64,000 nucleotides of DNA from Euclidia mi (GCA_944739405.2 OX123190.2:62701805-62765804); one strand, 5' to 3'; shown: positions 39,201-53,400, counted from the first letter of the stretch. Notes: generated by a model from the sequence alone, not told the origin. Program-made: numbers and translations.

Positions 39201-41383
39201 AAGCGTCAATTTTATATTAAAAGTACCTTACTTGCTGTGAATACCCACACTTCGGGGATTGATATTAGAACGGTCAGACATTCCTTTTTTTTGTTTTAAG
39301 CTTTATTATCAGTAACTAGTGATTTTTACTATATTTTGAGATAGTTTTTCCAATGTTTTACGTATTGTTTTACCCTTTAAAACAGTAAAAATAGGAGGCC
39401 GCCAATAGAATACCAATTTTGAATTAAAACCGGATTCTCGGCCGTGGCCGACTTAAAGTAAATGCAGTCTGTTTTATAAATTCAAATTGTACTTTTTCCA
39501 TTGGCTTAATAAGAGAATTTGCAACGCATATAGGCAAATAAATCTATTTTACGTTTAATCGCCAAATACCGGCCGGGGTGATATTAGTTGAATCTCGAGA
39601 AATAATGTACCCGAAATAGGGGCCGGCTTTAGAAACATTAAAGATCGTAATGTCGACCAGCCTCGAATTCGAGCCCAACTATACAGGCTGATTACTTTTT
39701 CTTATTTTCTCAAAATAAATTATTTATTATACATTTATTTATTAATAATATAAAGAGTTAAGTTTAAATGTAGGAGTTGATATTATTGAAAACATTTATG
39801 GTAGCTTATTATGGTATGGGAATATAAAATATACATTGCTCTTTGGAACTTGCTACCTTAACCCATGTTAATTAGCTTAAAAATATAAATGGTTGGTCAT
39901 GAATATTTCATTCATTAATTAACCTGCATGTCACCAAAAGCTGCCCTTAGAATTAATGCTTTTAATTTAAGGTACTACAATGACAGCAGGGAGATCCAGG
40001 GCCTTCACGAAAACAAAGAAAATTATGCAGTTACGATCGCACAAAAATAAAGGAAGCACTTGAGGCAATAAATAATGGAATGCCCATTCGTGCAGCCTCT
40101 AAACTATTTGGCGTCCCGCGAACGACGACGTTGCAGGATAGATTGGCTGGTCGCATAGACATACATACATTTAAAAGGTGGCCGTCCTTCGGTTTTGAAT
40201 CCAGCCAAAGAAGAAATACTAGTTCAATGGCTAATACAACTCGCGAAGTGCGGTTTCCCAAGAAAAAAAAACAGATTTAATTAATAGTGTAAAAAATAAT
40301 ATGAAAGCCGAAATCAGGCAAAATCTATTCAATGATGATACTCCGGGCCAAAAATGGTATGAATTATTTTTGAAAAGACATCCAGAAATAATTATAATTA
40401 TTGTGATGTTTACTTTGACAAAAATTGTAATACCTAACATTATTTAAGTGCAAATAAAAAAAATACTTACCTACTATTAAACCAATAACGATTAATAACG
40501 TATACTTAGTGAGACTCCTGCCAAAATAAATCATATTAATAATATTTGTCAGTCTTAATTTAAAACATCCTATACCCGGCCGACATTTGGCAAAAACGCG
40601 ACCGATCATGGGCCGTGAATGGCCGACTTTAGAGTTTTTTCGTTCTCGACGCAACTAAACCTTAGAACTTTTTCCTTGTAGTAGAAATGTCAATCTTATG
40701 CCCATAAACATGAAATAGATTTATCAAACTATCCAAAACCGCATCGGAAGCTGTCATTTTGTTGCAAATTGATGGTGCCAGACCGATCCCAAAACAGAAA
40801 AACCGTAAGGTGGCCGACATTTAGCGTATTGGCGACATATAGCGGTATTTGTTCTACGAGCTCAAATAGTGGGATAGGATACTTATATGATAATTATTTA
40901 TTATTAGGTACGTGGTCAAGTAGGTAGATAGACGATGAATAAATATTATAGTTGCAGCGGCAAGTCAACAACCCTAGCGCGCCACTCCGCGCCAGACAGT
41001 GACAGCGCTATGTGTTAGAAAAGAAAGGGAACGGTTAGGTTAATATCGCATTAGGCACTGAGTGCTTATGCGAGTTGAATTGCACTTTGTTTCTTAGTAG
41101 CTAGAGTCGCAAATTCAATAAATTGGTTTGACAAGTGAATTTTCTGTACGTTAGTACTATTCTTTATTCTGTGGATATACACAACTTCGCATCCTTCTGT
41201 TACTCTACCTCAAACTGACGCATAATAAAACGAGTCTTGTGGTTGTAAACAAACCATAAGACTCAATAACAGAGAATAATTAAAATGATACTAATTACTC
41301 TTGTTATTGCTGGTTTTTAGGGTTCCGTACCTAAAAGATAAACAACGGGACCCTATTACTAAGCCTCCGCTGTCTGTCTGTCC

Positions 41384-41422
<39 letters not shown>

Positions 41423-44400
41423 ACCAGGCTGTATCTCATAAACCGTGATAGCTACAAAAGCTGACATTTTCACAAATTGTGTATTTTGGTTGCCGCTATA
41501 ACAACAAATACTAAAAATAAAAAAAAAAAATTAAGGGGGTCCCATACAAAAAACGTGCATTTTCTGTACTTTTTGCTCAAAATTACTAATTGTAACAGGT
41601 AGGCGCTTTAAATTTTCACAGAATAGAAGCGTTTTTCCTGAAATAAAACGCATATTAAATACTTACCTTATTTGAAGCTTACTATTTGAGATAGGCCCTA
41701 TCCGTTTTCCGGTTATTTATGTCCTTCTCGTTCGCTCCTATATATCTGTCTCGCTCGCACACTCCCCACCAGGCAGGCCCGAGTGCAGTCGGGAGGCTCG
41801 CAGGCATTCTTGAACCATTGAGTCGAAAATAACCAGGCAGAAATTAATTTGTAAGCTTCAAATAAGGTAAGTATTTAATATGCGTTTTATTTCAGGAAAA
41901 ACGCTTCTATTAAATACATGACCGTTATTTGAAGCTTACTATTTGAGACGTGTTTGTTATCGCCTGGTGGTGGGACGCCAATGTGAAGTAAGTTTGATTG
42001 ATTTCAGGAAAATAATCTATATTATACCTATAGATTAAGCGATAGATATCTATTACTTGGAAGATAATATATTATTATATTAAAACAGCTTTGGAGTGTG
42101 CAAGAAATAAATACAACAAAAACCAATCATTAACAATTCTGTAATCACAACAGTCACTATATTATAATCTGTGTTCCAAAGATTAATACAGAAAATAAAA
42201 GTTTAATCAGCTGGGTTGAACATTCTAGTAATGCTGTTGCTAGCAGAGGCTGGCAGTATCTCTCGTCTGTAGAAGCGTGTAAAAGTCTCTTTGGACTTCC
42301 AATTTCCTCTGGACAAAATTTCATCCAGAGGTAAGTTATCAGACCAATTTTTTGAAGATACTGCTGATCGTAGACTTCCAGGTGTAGCGGGTATACCAGC
42401 CTCTGTTAGTACAGTTTTAACCCATCCCGCAATCACAGTGCGAGAGGCCGCCTTTGCTTGTCCTCTGATATTTATAAATAAATTTGGACAATTACCCGAA
42501 TCTCTTCTATCTTTAAGAAGATCAATTAATTTTCTGACCCAAAACACAGGATCTAGATTTTTATTGCTCGTATTAGGCAGTAACTTCCATCCCGATTGCC
42601 TATGAGTGTCACTATCTGTTTTAGAGCCAAATACTGGCTTTAAAATAATGTTACTGCCGTCATCAATGCAATGTTCTGAGTCTACTAGTAGCAATGTCAG
42701 ATCGTGAACTCGTCTGCCGGAGCACAGGAGGAGAAGTGTCGCTGTATGTCGAGAAGTGGCAAAAGAGTTATTTTCATCTATAGTGTATGAACTTAAAAAG
42801 GAGGTCAGGACATCTATATTCCATACAGGAGGTTTACGGGCGACAGGCTTCTTTAAAGCAATAGACTTTAGGACGTGTTTTACTAACGTATGCGAACTTA
42901 TTCGTCCAGCATCTTCGGCATTGCATAGAGTAGCCACCACCGATTTGTGAAGCAAAATTGTGCTATAAGAAAACTTGTCGACTAGATGTAGGTCGGCTAG
43001 ATATCTAGCAACGATGGGCCCTGTTGGGTGAAAAGGGTCCAAATTATGTTTTTTAGACCAAGATACCCATCGATCCCATGCGATCTTATAGGTTTTAAGA
43101 GTTGAAGTACGCCATGAGGATTTAAGTAATTGTAATTGATCTTCATTCCAACCCGTCAAACTCTTCGACCACCCCCACACTTCCAAACTTCGAGCGCCAT
43201 CTCTTGAACCTTGGGGGGTGGCAGACCGGTCGTGGTGTCTATAAGATTCTCCCTGAGATTGGTGATCGACCACGGAGCTGCTACTGCTCGAGCTTTGAGA
43301 TCGGCTCGCCAGAATACCCGACTCCACCGGGGGACAATTAAAAGGTACAGCCCGGTTGCCGAGTTGAGGTGGGCCAGCACCTTGGGTATCAGGTATGGTG
43401 GTGGGAACACCCACGCAAGGTGGTAGTTCCACTGCCGGGAAAAGGCATTGTGGAATAACGCTTGGGTATCTGTCAAATCTAGATACACGTAGTTGGCTAC
43501 CACTTTTGCTCGGCTGGACGCAAACAGATCTATCACCGGAGTGCCAAACTTGTGAAATACCTTCTCCGTGCAAGGTGGCAGAAGATGCCATTCTGGTACT
43601 AGCTTGTGTCTGGAGAGGTGATCCGCATGTCCGTTGTAAATGCCGGGTATATAATTGATTGTCAGATTTATTTGATGACAATCTAGTAAGCGGAACACTC
43701 TGTACGTTACTTCCATCAGAGGTGGTGATCTCGTGCCGCCCTCGTTCCGCAAGTGGGCCACAACTGTTCGATTGTCGCACTGGAACAGAGCAGTGGACTT
43801 GCACAGTAGAGGACCGTGGGTTTCGAGCACTTTTAATATTGCCAGCATCTCTTTTACGTTGCAATGCAGATTTTGTTCTTGAGCAGTCCACACACCTGAC
43901 ACTGCGTAACCATCCACCTGAGCTCCCCAAGCCAGATCGGAGGCGTCTGTGGTCACAAAGTGATTTGGTGGTGGTAGATGGATTGCAGATGATTGGTGGC
44001 AGTTGTGAAGCCACCACTGAAGATCTTCTAGGGCTTCGTCTGGTAAGTGGATCTCCTTCCTGGCTGGCATATTTAGAGATGCATTTAGGAAACTGAGCAG
44101 AGACCGGTAATGTAATCTGCCCTGTGGCACCACAAAACTTGCAAAGTTTAGAAGGCCCACTAGGCTTTGCAATTCTTGCAGGCAAGCCTTGCCCAAGTTC
44201 AACATTGCAGAGACCTTGTGGATAAGATTTCTGACCTTGTCTTGCGGCAGAGATTTTTTGTTGGTCCAAGGATCCCACTGAACTCCCAGATACACAAGAC
44301 TCTTTTGTGGGGATACAACGGATTTCTTTAGGTTTACTTGCCACCCTAGATATTCTAGACGGTTCAGGAGAGTACGCACATGAGACTGCAGAGTGACCTT

Positions 44401-47400
44401 TTCCTGGTGAACTACCAGAAAGTCGTCTAGGTAGACAATTATGCGCAGGTTCTGTTCTCGCAATGTTTGAGCGACCCAGTTGCTCAGAGAAGCAAACACC
44501 TTCGGTGCTGTACTGAGACCGAAAGGTAAGCAGGTCATTTCTAATAGCTCTCCTTGGTAAATGAGGCGCAAAAATCTTCTGTGTGCCGGTGTTATTGGTA
44601 AATGAAAGTAGGCTTGCGAAAGGTCTACTTTGCAAAGCCAGTCGCCTGGCTGGAGGAACTCCGGTACACGAAATACATTTATCAGGCTGAAGGGCTCCTT
44701 GATTACATAGTCGTTTAAAGCTCTTAAGTTGAATACTGGGCGGGCTGAGCCATCGCTCTTTGGCACAAGAAACATTGTTGACAGGAAGCTCGGGGAACGT
44801 CGCACTGCTTCTAATACACCTTGGTGTTTCATCTGACTGATGAGTGCCGACATCGATTCGGACTCCTGTGTGATGTAGGGCCCTTTCTTCAAATGTGGCA
44901 ATATTAGAGGTGGTTTTAGAAGAAAGGGTATGCGATACCCTGTTATTATGCGCAACAGAAAGTTTGGAGCTCCCATTTCCTTCCATCGATTGTAAAATTG
45001 TGCTAGTTGACCCGCCCTGAATTCTTCCGAGTCAGTACTTACGGTTTTTGTTCCCAGAGTTGTAGTCTGAGGAGACTCCGGGGCGTTTACGATTTCCTTT
45101 GCCCTGACTCTGAGGCTTGTAGCTTTGGCGGCCACCCCGTGAGCGAAATGAACCTCTGTTGTTGCTTGTAGGCGCCGTGCGACGGTCACTCTGGTTGCTC
45201 TGACGCTGAGGACGTTCATGATAGCAGTCCTGCGTGGACTGCCGGTATTGATAATGTAGATGAGGCACAGAGGCGCAGCATCCATGGCTGGTACCCTGCG
45301 AGGGCCCATGATAGTGAGCCGACCCCTGCGGGGGGTGGCGTGCAGCCTTGCTTGTTCCTGCTTGCGAAGCAGAGCCACTTGTAGGTTTAACTAAGGGCAC
45401 GAATGTCTTCTTAACCCCACCCATTTCTTCAAGGGCAGCGGTAAACGATTCGCTTTCGAATAAGTGGCGGTCGGATGGTGGGATCTTGCGTAGCGTTGCC
45501 TTTATTAAAGGGTCACGAACGTGATTAGTTATTCCATCTCGGCGCATTTGTATTACTTCAGCCCTGTGTCCACAGATAAGCTGCAACAAATCTGAAGACG
45601 CTTTGTGGAAATCACCTTTAGAAAAAATCTCCGTGATCTTATCCTGCAAGCTATTAAAATTTAAACCCTGTTCTGCATGGGCCCAGGATAGTAGTTCTGT
45701 CAAAGTAGATGATAATGCCTGCCTTTGTTTCAGCGCACAAAATGTAAGAGCGGCGTAAGCCTTGTCAGCATAAGCCAAATGGCGCAACTGATCATACGCA
45801 CGAATCTCCTCATTGGCTTCTAGGTCAATAAAACCAGGCGTATGGCAATATAATTTTTGTACCTCAGAGTACCTGACCTCACTCCATTCACTTTTATTAA
45901 AATATTGTATATCCTGAAGGGCTTTCAATAAATTATCGGGTGCTTTAGGAACCGCAGGTTCTTTCAATTTTGTTTCAATATCGAAATTAAACGGCACTTG
46001 AACCTGAGTAGGCTCACTCGCGCACGCGTCACTACCCTCATTGTACAAGATACCACTAACACTGTCATCAATCAACAAGTCGTTGTCTATAACTGACGCG
46101 GGCTCCGCACCGCCACATGGCACTGATGATGATAAAGCAATTTGATTTCGTAATGCACTCACCTCTCGGAATAACTTGTGCATCTGCCGCTTGTCTTTAC
46201 GTGATTTGCGACTATATTTGCCCCGTCTTCTTTTCTGGTCACGGCCACGTTTCCTCTTTCGGCCGGAAGAGCTCACGGAATCCGTTAAATCACTTGACGA
46301 AGAAGGGCTGCTGCTAGACGATGAACTACTAGCTGAGCGCGCACGTTTCCGAGAACCGGACTGAGCCGGCTTTGGCACACGATCCCGCGATAAATCATGT
46401 CGCGACTCCTCAACACTCACGTTCACACATGTACTATTCTTATCTAAATCATCCATCCTAAAAGTAGAACACTTTTTTATTTTATTTATTTTATTATAAA
46501 AGGTAGGTAAAACACAATAATTCACAACTAGGACACAGTATAATTATGACACTTTATACTGAGATTAGGAGAAAGGACAATAGGTAAATGTTTCTAAAAC
46601 CAAAAAGAAAGCAAGAAAAATAACGCTAAAAAAACGTTACATACCTGCGAATTCAATTTGAATTATGAGCGTTAATATCAAATTGACTTGAAATACGAAC
46701 GGTAACACCGTTTATATATGAAATTAACTCACGCGCAGATGATACTTCAGTACTTCTATTTTACGGTTTAGTGAAGGTGAAGACAACCGTACTCGCCGGA
46801 AAACAAGACGCCAATGGTTCAAGAATGCCTGCGAGCCTCCCGACTGCACTCGGGCCTGCCTGGTGGGGAGTGTGCGAGCGAGACAGATATATAGGAGCGA
46901 ACGAGAAGGACATAAATAACCGGAAAACGGATAGGGCCTATCTCAAATAGTAAGCTTCAAATAACGGTCATGTATTTAATATGTAGTTTTATATTACCTG
47001 TCAAAATACATAATTACAGTAAATAATAAAGGGGGGCTCCCATACAACAAACGTAATTTTTAAGCAATTTGTTACTCGATCTTAATAAACAGGTAGAAAC
47101 TTAAACAGTATTTAAGTATACATACCTACAACGAACGTGATTTTCTTTTATAGGTAATGGTACGAAACCCTTCGTGGGCGAGTCCGACTCGCACTTGCCC
47201 GATTTTTCCAATTATGCAGATCTCTATTGTTTATTCTACCCTCATTTATTTGAATCAGTTTTGAAAGGCAACACTATTTTGACGAAATCGTGGTTACATA
47301 ATTGTAACCACAATTTCGTTCCTTAACGTGATTATAAACTTGAGCGTTCTTGCGAATGTTACATAGCCCGTGTGTCTTCTCCGATAAAAAAATATTTACA

Positions 47401-50400
47401 CGCATATTTTTGTCACCAAATTGGTAAATATATTGCAAGTTTCTATAACTTAAAAACAAAAATAAAATCATCAATTGTTTGGTTATTTGCATGTCACTAG
47501 CATACTACGCATCCTGGATCACAGAGGCACAAAAGAAGCTATTCGTACCGACTTAATACTCAAACCAAGCATAGGTATATTATAAACAATTTCCTTATGT
47601 CTTGTTCCAGCGGAACTAGGCGACTACAACGTATCGGAGCACCCACCGAACTATCTGTCCGACCTGTGCCTGCTGCCCAAACAGAACGCAGAAGACGAAC
47701 GTCGCATCAGGGAGCTGCACAAACTGCACAAGGGACAGTCGCCCGCCGACGCTGAGGCCAACTTCTTAGAGCACGCGAAACGACTGGACTGCTATGGTGT
47801 TGAGTCACACCCCGCTAAGGTAATTAACCATTAAGTGTGTCTTTATAAACGAAAGGTTTAATAACTTGTAGAGCCTTGGTGATTTCTATACGAATAGGCC
47901 GGCTCTGCCGGGCAAGTAATACGCTCTCACAAAATATCGACGTAAAGTAACAGTATCTGTACTGTTGCATTTCATTGGGTGAGCGATAATGCCGGAGATC
48001 CCATCCCCTTTTTCTTATCTCCTATTCCACTTTCGGTTTAAATACTTTTCATCGCTTTAATTATTGGCTAGACTTCGCCGACGGCTCCGACCGGGTGGGT
48101 CTCTTTAGCCCCTTAGGATAGGAATTTCCAAAAATCTTGTAAAGCAAATCTGGTTCGTTACAAATGTGAATGCCCGACAATATTTAGCGCAAGCGATAGA
48201 TTTGAGTACGTGTGTGTCGTTGGGCTTCTGATCGCTGACCCATGATGACGGCGCGCGGCGGTGCGCAGGCGCCGTAATGCTAGGACACGATTGTCGTGAT
48301 GTGAAGGATTGTGTTACTAATGCCTATCTTCAACTTCTTGCGCAAAGTAAGTTTTGGCTGTCCGTTCTCTGTGAGCCAGTCAGCAACTGAAGAGTTTTAT
48401 ACAATTGATTATGTATTTATATTGATGCAGAGAGTCGGTCATATTTATGCAAGTAGGTAATGTAAGTACATGAGCGACTTTAATTAATATATTATTAGCA
48501 ATCAATCTTCAGACAGCAGTTAACATAAAATGTCCAAGATAAATTGAAATGCAATGAGAGCGCTTCAATATGTAGATAATAAATAACACAGTTATTATGT
48601 GACCTAATTGCAATAATAGATAGCACGATTTCTATGCACAATGACCCGGTGTTTAATCAATTGTATATACAAAACATATACGCAAGCAACTACGTAATGT
48701 TAACTCTCGGTTTAATAAACAAGCGAAAGTTGTTGACGTGTTGGAATATGACGTAAACTAACATATGCAAAGGCAAATATATTTTTTACCCCTAAAGAAG
48801 ATACTTTATATTCCTGTTAAAAAATGCCACATTAGGAAAAGTCCTGTACGGCGGTGAACTTCGAAAAAATAAAAAATGTCACACTCGAAACAACAATAAA
48901 ATTGTGGATCAAATAGTGTGTTCTTCAGGGATCGAACTTGCAATAGTTAAGTTGTAAATGCATAAGTGGCGAAGCAACTGCTGCAAATACCGTCTATGTA
49001 ATCAGAAGTATATTTCCATAGTTGTGAATTACAATATTTTGTATTATATTTTATAAACTACAGATTGTTCCTGAATCGCGGACATCTTGAAATGCACCCA
49101 ACAAAAGATAATTGTCTGCGTAGTTATAATTAAATTTTGTGAAGTATAATGATTAGATATTCGGTCATATCTGCTTAGATTAGTAAGCGGACCTCGGGCT
49201 CCTAGGCGTGTAAGTCTTGGATGGAACCGGGATAACGCTAGGACTATGATGATGATGACTTGGATAATTATTTGAGTAGACACTCTTTAGTTTTGTATAG
49301 GTCAATATTAGCCTTAAGCTAAGCTTGTTTGCTCAGTTGAGTGCTCTTGAGTGTCTCAGGGTCTATTTACTAACCTAACCACATTTGACTGAATATAAGC
49401 TTTAGCACAGTGCGACTGCCGTCTGACCTACGCAACCCAGAGAGCGATAGTCCATGGTTTAGAGTTTACCCTATGTAGGAACACGTGCACAGCTGCGCTT
49501 ATGTTTTTTTAAACCACGTTATAATACCGGAAGGTTTACATAAGCGATACAACTGTTAACGATAAAAGTTCAATATTTTAACCAGTAGCCATTGTTTTAT
49601 TTGTCACCAGGATTACCACGGCAAGGACATATTTATTGGCGTGACGTCAATAGGTATCGTCGTGTTTCAGAACAACATCAGAGTGAACACGTTCTCTTGG
49701 AGTAAAATCGTCAAGATTTCCTTCAAGAAGAAACAGTTCTTTATACAACTGAAGAGGGAACCCGTAAGTACTCAAGCATTCTATAAGGTCAATTTGTCGT
49801 TTAGCCATGTCAGGATAAAATGTGATTTCGATGAGATCTGTTTTCTATTTTTATTTTCTCTTGGCAATTTGTTTTTGGGTCATTCACCCACACGGGAGCC
49901 TTATGTAAGGTCTTAAAATACCCCTTGCAAAATGAGGGCTCGTCGAGCCTTTGGCCTCGGAAGGTTAAGAAACAGCCGCGCCTTAGCGCCTGTCGCTCTT
50001 AAAAGGATAAGGGCTAAGCGCTGGAAGTAAGATTTTGAAGTTCCAACAGCTCTCAAACAATGGTCGACGATTAGAGTGTGGGCGCGTTTTGAAATGGTCG
50101 CTCCACTATGAAAAATGTGTGCGTCGGTCAGGTCGAAGTGGGTCACGAAACACGCGTACGCATAGCGCCTGCGTCGGCTCACGTTGATGCAACGCTCTCG
50201 CGCGCGGACACTAATACAATACTTGGATGTGTTCCAGTCGGAGTCGTACGATACAGTGCTGGGCTTCAACATGCGGTCGGGTCGCGCCGCTAAAGCGCTG
50301 TGGCGCTGCAGCGTGGAGCGGCACGGGTTCTTCAGGCTCAGAGCTCCGCGGCGGAGAGCGCTGTTGGCAGCGCTGGGAGCGCTGGCGGGGTTAGGGGCTC

Positions 50401-53400
50401 CGTCCGTGCCGCGCACCGAGACCATGGCGCTGCAGGACGCGCGCCGCTCGCGCTCCTCCAACAGGAGCTTCGTCAGGTACATATTACACATCCAGTCCTG
50501 ACAGTTATATATGTATTCTATATCTGCTGGCCTCGGGCCTCTTTTCTCACTATGAGAATGGTAGGGCCATAGTCCACTCAGCTGCTCAAGTGCGGGTTGA
50601 CAACTTCATTATATCTTTCAATAACATGGAAAGCTCGGAGTCTTCAGATTCTAGCAGTCAGTCGGACCCTCCACTAGCATCACTACTTGAAAACACGTAT
50701 AACCAATATATTTGTGTCCTCAGACGTAGCGGGTCACTAGTCCGCGAGCGGTCAGCCAGTGCGGCGTCTCCATCAGGCGGCGCGATGCGCGGGTCGCGCG
50801 TGACGGCCAACACCGAGCCGCCGCCGCGGGCCGCCTGGACCGAACTGGAGCCTGACACTGACACACACACGCACATACCGTACGTATTACGTCTCTATTT
50901 TCTAGCGACAGGACAGGTTACAAGTACCCTTAACCGATAAGCAAGCATTAAGAGAGTGTATGAAGCAAGAGAGATATGTCAGGATCGTTGGAAATGGCGT
51001 TCCGTAGTCTCTGCCTACCCTTTCGGGAAAGAGACGTGAGTCTATGTAGTTATGTATTTTCTAGCGGTAGCTTCATACTTCTGAGGCTATCTCTTGTACG
51101 ACGACGGAAAAATCATCACGGCGCATCTAGCGGACACGACTGAACTAAAATCTCGAATCGCGCAAGCAGAGTTCGCGCATGTGATGATTTATATACGACT
51201 TCTCAAATTCATCCGTCGGTCTGCAGTCTACCAGGCACGACCACCTAGCCTGGTCCGAGAATTCTCCCTCTAGTTGTAGGAACACCACACCCTTATTCTT
51301 CCACAACAAAATCTAAAGCTGAATTTCGATCGCAAATGTTTCTATAAACAGTTTGATACATATTTTCTTAATAACACAATATGTTGCCAACCCAAAAGTT
51401 GGCAATTTTTGGAATGGAGACAATTAAATGGAAAGCTGAAGCGCTGTGTAGCGGCCCGCAACGTAACAGGATCGTTTTGTTGATGTAACAAAATTAGGCT
51501 GCCTGTTACGTTGCGTCGCCAAGCCGACACAGTCGGTTTACCTCTGTCGTTCCTCGTCGTACTGTGTTGAAAATATATGTACTTATTCAAAATTGTGGTC
51601 AAGATACTATAACAATAATCGTAAGGGTTGAGCTACATCTATCAGCACCGCATCGCACTATACTATGCTTCTATCCTTTTCTGTCACTTCGGACCGTCAT
51701 TTACTAGAGCGAGAAAGAGAGACGGAACGCTTCAGCACGCCTCGGAATCGAAAAGGCGATCGTGTTCCCTCTCTCTTTCTCGCTCTAGTAAATGACGGTC
51801 CTAAGTGACAGAAAAGGATAGAAGCGTAGGCAAGTGCGATGCGGTGCTGATAGGTGTAGCTCAACCCTTAAGTGTAATTTGAGTTTTACTGATGAAGACC
51901 TTAGCAACCTTCTGAGAGTCAGCAATTTGTGACACACATAGTAAAGTCTAAATACAGTGAACACGCGCCTTCAATAGTAACAACCTTAAGGTGCCAAACG
52001 CTGGAATGGAGATGGAAGGTCGCCATAGGAACTTTACAATAAAACGACCCAACCCATCGAGATTGGGCTTGTCTTTTCGTAATGAGGAGTACTCCAATAT
52101 CCTCAGCGCATATGAAAGCTAGTTTGAAAAAAAGTTTTTCTGTTTTATGTATTTATTCTATGTACAATGTTCCTTACAGTGAAGGCGACTTATTAGAGCG
52201 CGCGCTACGCATCCCCCTCTCATACGTGGACGAGTCAGAATCGGCTTCGGAGACAGAATCAGCTACGACCGGTACCGGCGTGAGGGTTCGCCTAGCGGCG
52301 GGCTCGGACGGGCTGTTCGGGTTCAACGTGCGCGGGGGAGGCGGCGCGCCCGTACTAGTGTCGCGGGTCGCCAGTAGAACGCGCCTGCACTTGCAGGAGG
52401 GAGACCAGGTAACGTAACACTAGGAAACGATCATGTTTTCGCAGAATTACTGATCTCTGATTGGTCTGCTAGACAGCATTCTGACGACAGACGAATACGG
52501 GAGACGGGCTAGACCACTGACGTTTTGATAGTTCTACAAGATTCGTACAAACTTTCCTGTCGATATTTGATGTAGTGATTTTAGTGTAAGCTAGCGGGCC
52601 TAAGCAGCATTTTAGTGTACTTAAAAGCATATTTTTAGTTTCGTGCAAACTTCTCAGTATAAGTTTGTCTATTTACGTTACAGGTGATGTCAATAAACGG
52701 CACAGATGTGGACGAACTATCGCACGAACAAATCGTACAAATGATTAGGAACACGAGAGGCGTTCTCACCTTGATTGTTAAACCGAACGGTGAGTTGAAT
52801 TGTAGTATATTACGACAAGAACTAAAATACAAGTATTTAAAATTGATTCACAACACAGCGTGGTCTAATGGCCTTACTCCATCGTAGAGAGTTATTAATT
52901 GTAATCGCTGATTCATGTCCGGCTCGAAGGTCCAAATCTGTTGGATAGTACGTTTGATAAAATGAAAAAACATAAAATTTATTACTAAATAATGTATATA
53001 AACTGGTAAATTAGTAAAAATAATTGGTGGCATGCGAATAAGATGGCCCACAACGCACTTGGTAATTGTTCGTAAATTAAAATGACCTATTATACATTCA
53101 TACATACATAGACTCACGCCTGTTTCCCGGAGGGGTAGCTATTATACTATGTTATAAATGAGTTTTTGACTCAGTCAGCGTGTAATGCTGAAACTGTGCG
53201 CGTGCATTTTATGTAAAAACGCAATTTTACTATATTTCGTAAAGTTAATCTATTATTCTTAGACTGCTTCCGTGGTCCAGTAAATAGCGTATGCGACTGC
53301 TGATCGGAGGTCCCGGGTTCGATTCTCGGGTCGGGCAAAAAGTGTAACTGGGTTTTTCCGAATACTCAGTAGCAGCCCGGAGTATGGTGATGTGCCCGGT

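Larger units (their letters stand above)
41622..46980 (-). mobile_element. Complete DIRS-type tyrosine-recombinase retroelement, about 5.36 kb
   Basis: All marks of the DIRS order are present. Terminal inverted repeats of 153 bp, without a mismatch, lie at 41668-41820 and 46812-46964. Outside them are unique extensions. An internal complementary region (41851-41948) contains the reverse complement of the left end (61 nt, 41622-41682) joined through one shared ATT (41909-41911) to that of the right end (40 nt, 46941-46980). The element starts and ends with AAT and has no longer target duplication, as expected when a tyrosine recombinase inserts a circle. Three long frames on the - strand, gag, RT/RNase H and YR, are open. 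The identity of the termini and intact frames suggest recent activity. It lies antisense in Ptpmeg intron 3. Confidence 0.92.
41315..47205. mobile_element. (TCTG)n element carrying the DIRS insertion
   Basis: The left part (41315-41621) starts tagggttccgtacctaaaag and has a (TCTG)n run at 41371-41422. The right part (46981-47205) ends gactcgcacttgcccgattt. Together they correspond to the copies at 19709-20140 and 21855-22255. The DIRS element lies between bases 41621 and 46981. Confidence 0.7.

Noticed and set aside
42291..44096. Several + strand open frames of 64-145 codons inside the DIRS element
   Set aside because: They are opposite-strand shadows of the RT and YR frames without motifs of their own.
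41622..46980. LTR retrotransposon (gypsy or BEL)
   Set aside because: No direct LTRs, no protease or DDE integrase; the ends are inverted and a tyrosine recombinase is encoded.
50184..50940. Alternative + and - frames over Ptpmeg exons 6-7
   Set aside because: High GC keeps several frames open; only the frame that fits splice phases and FERM homology is real.
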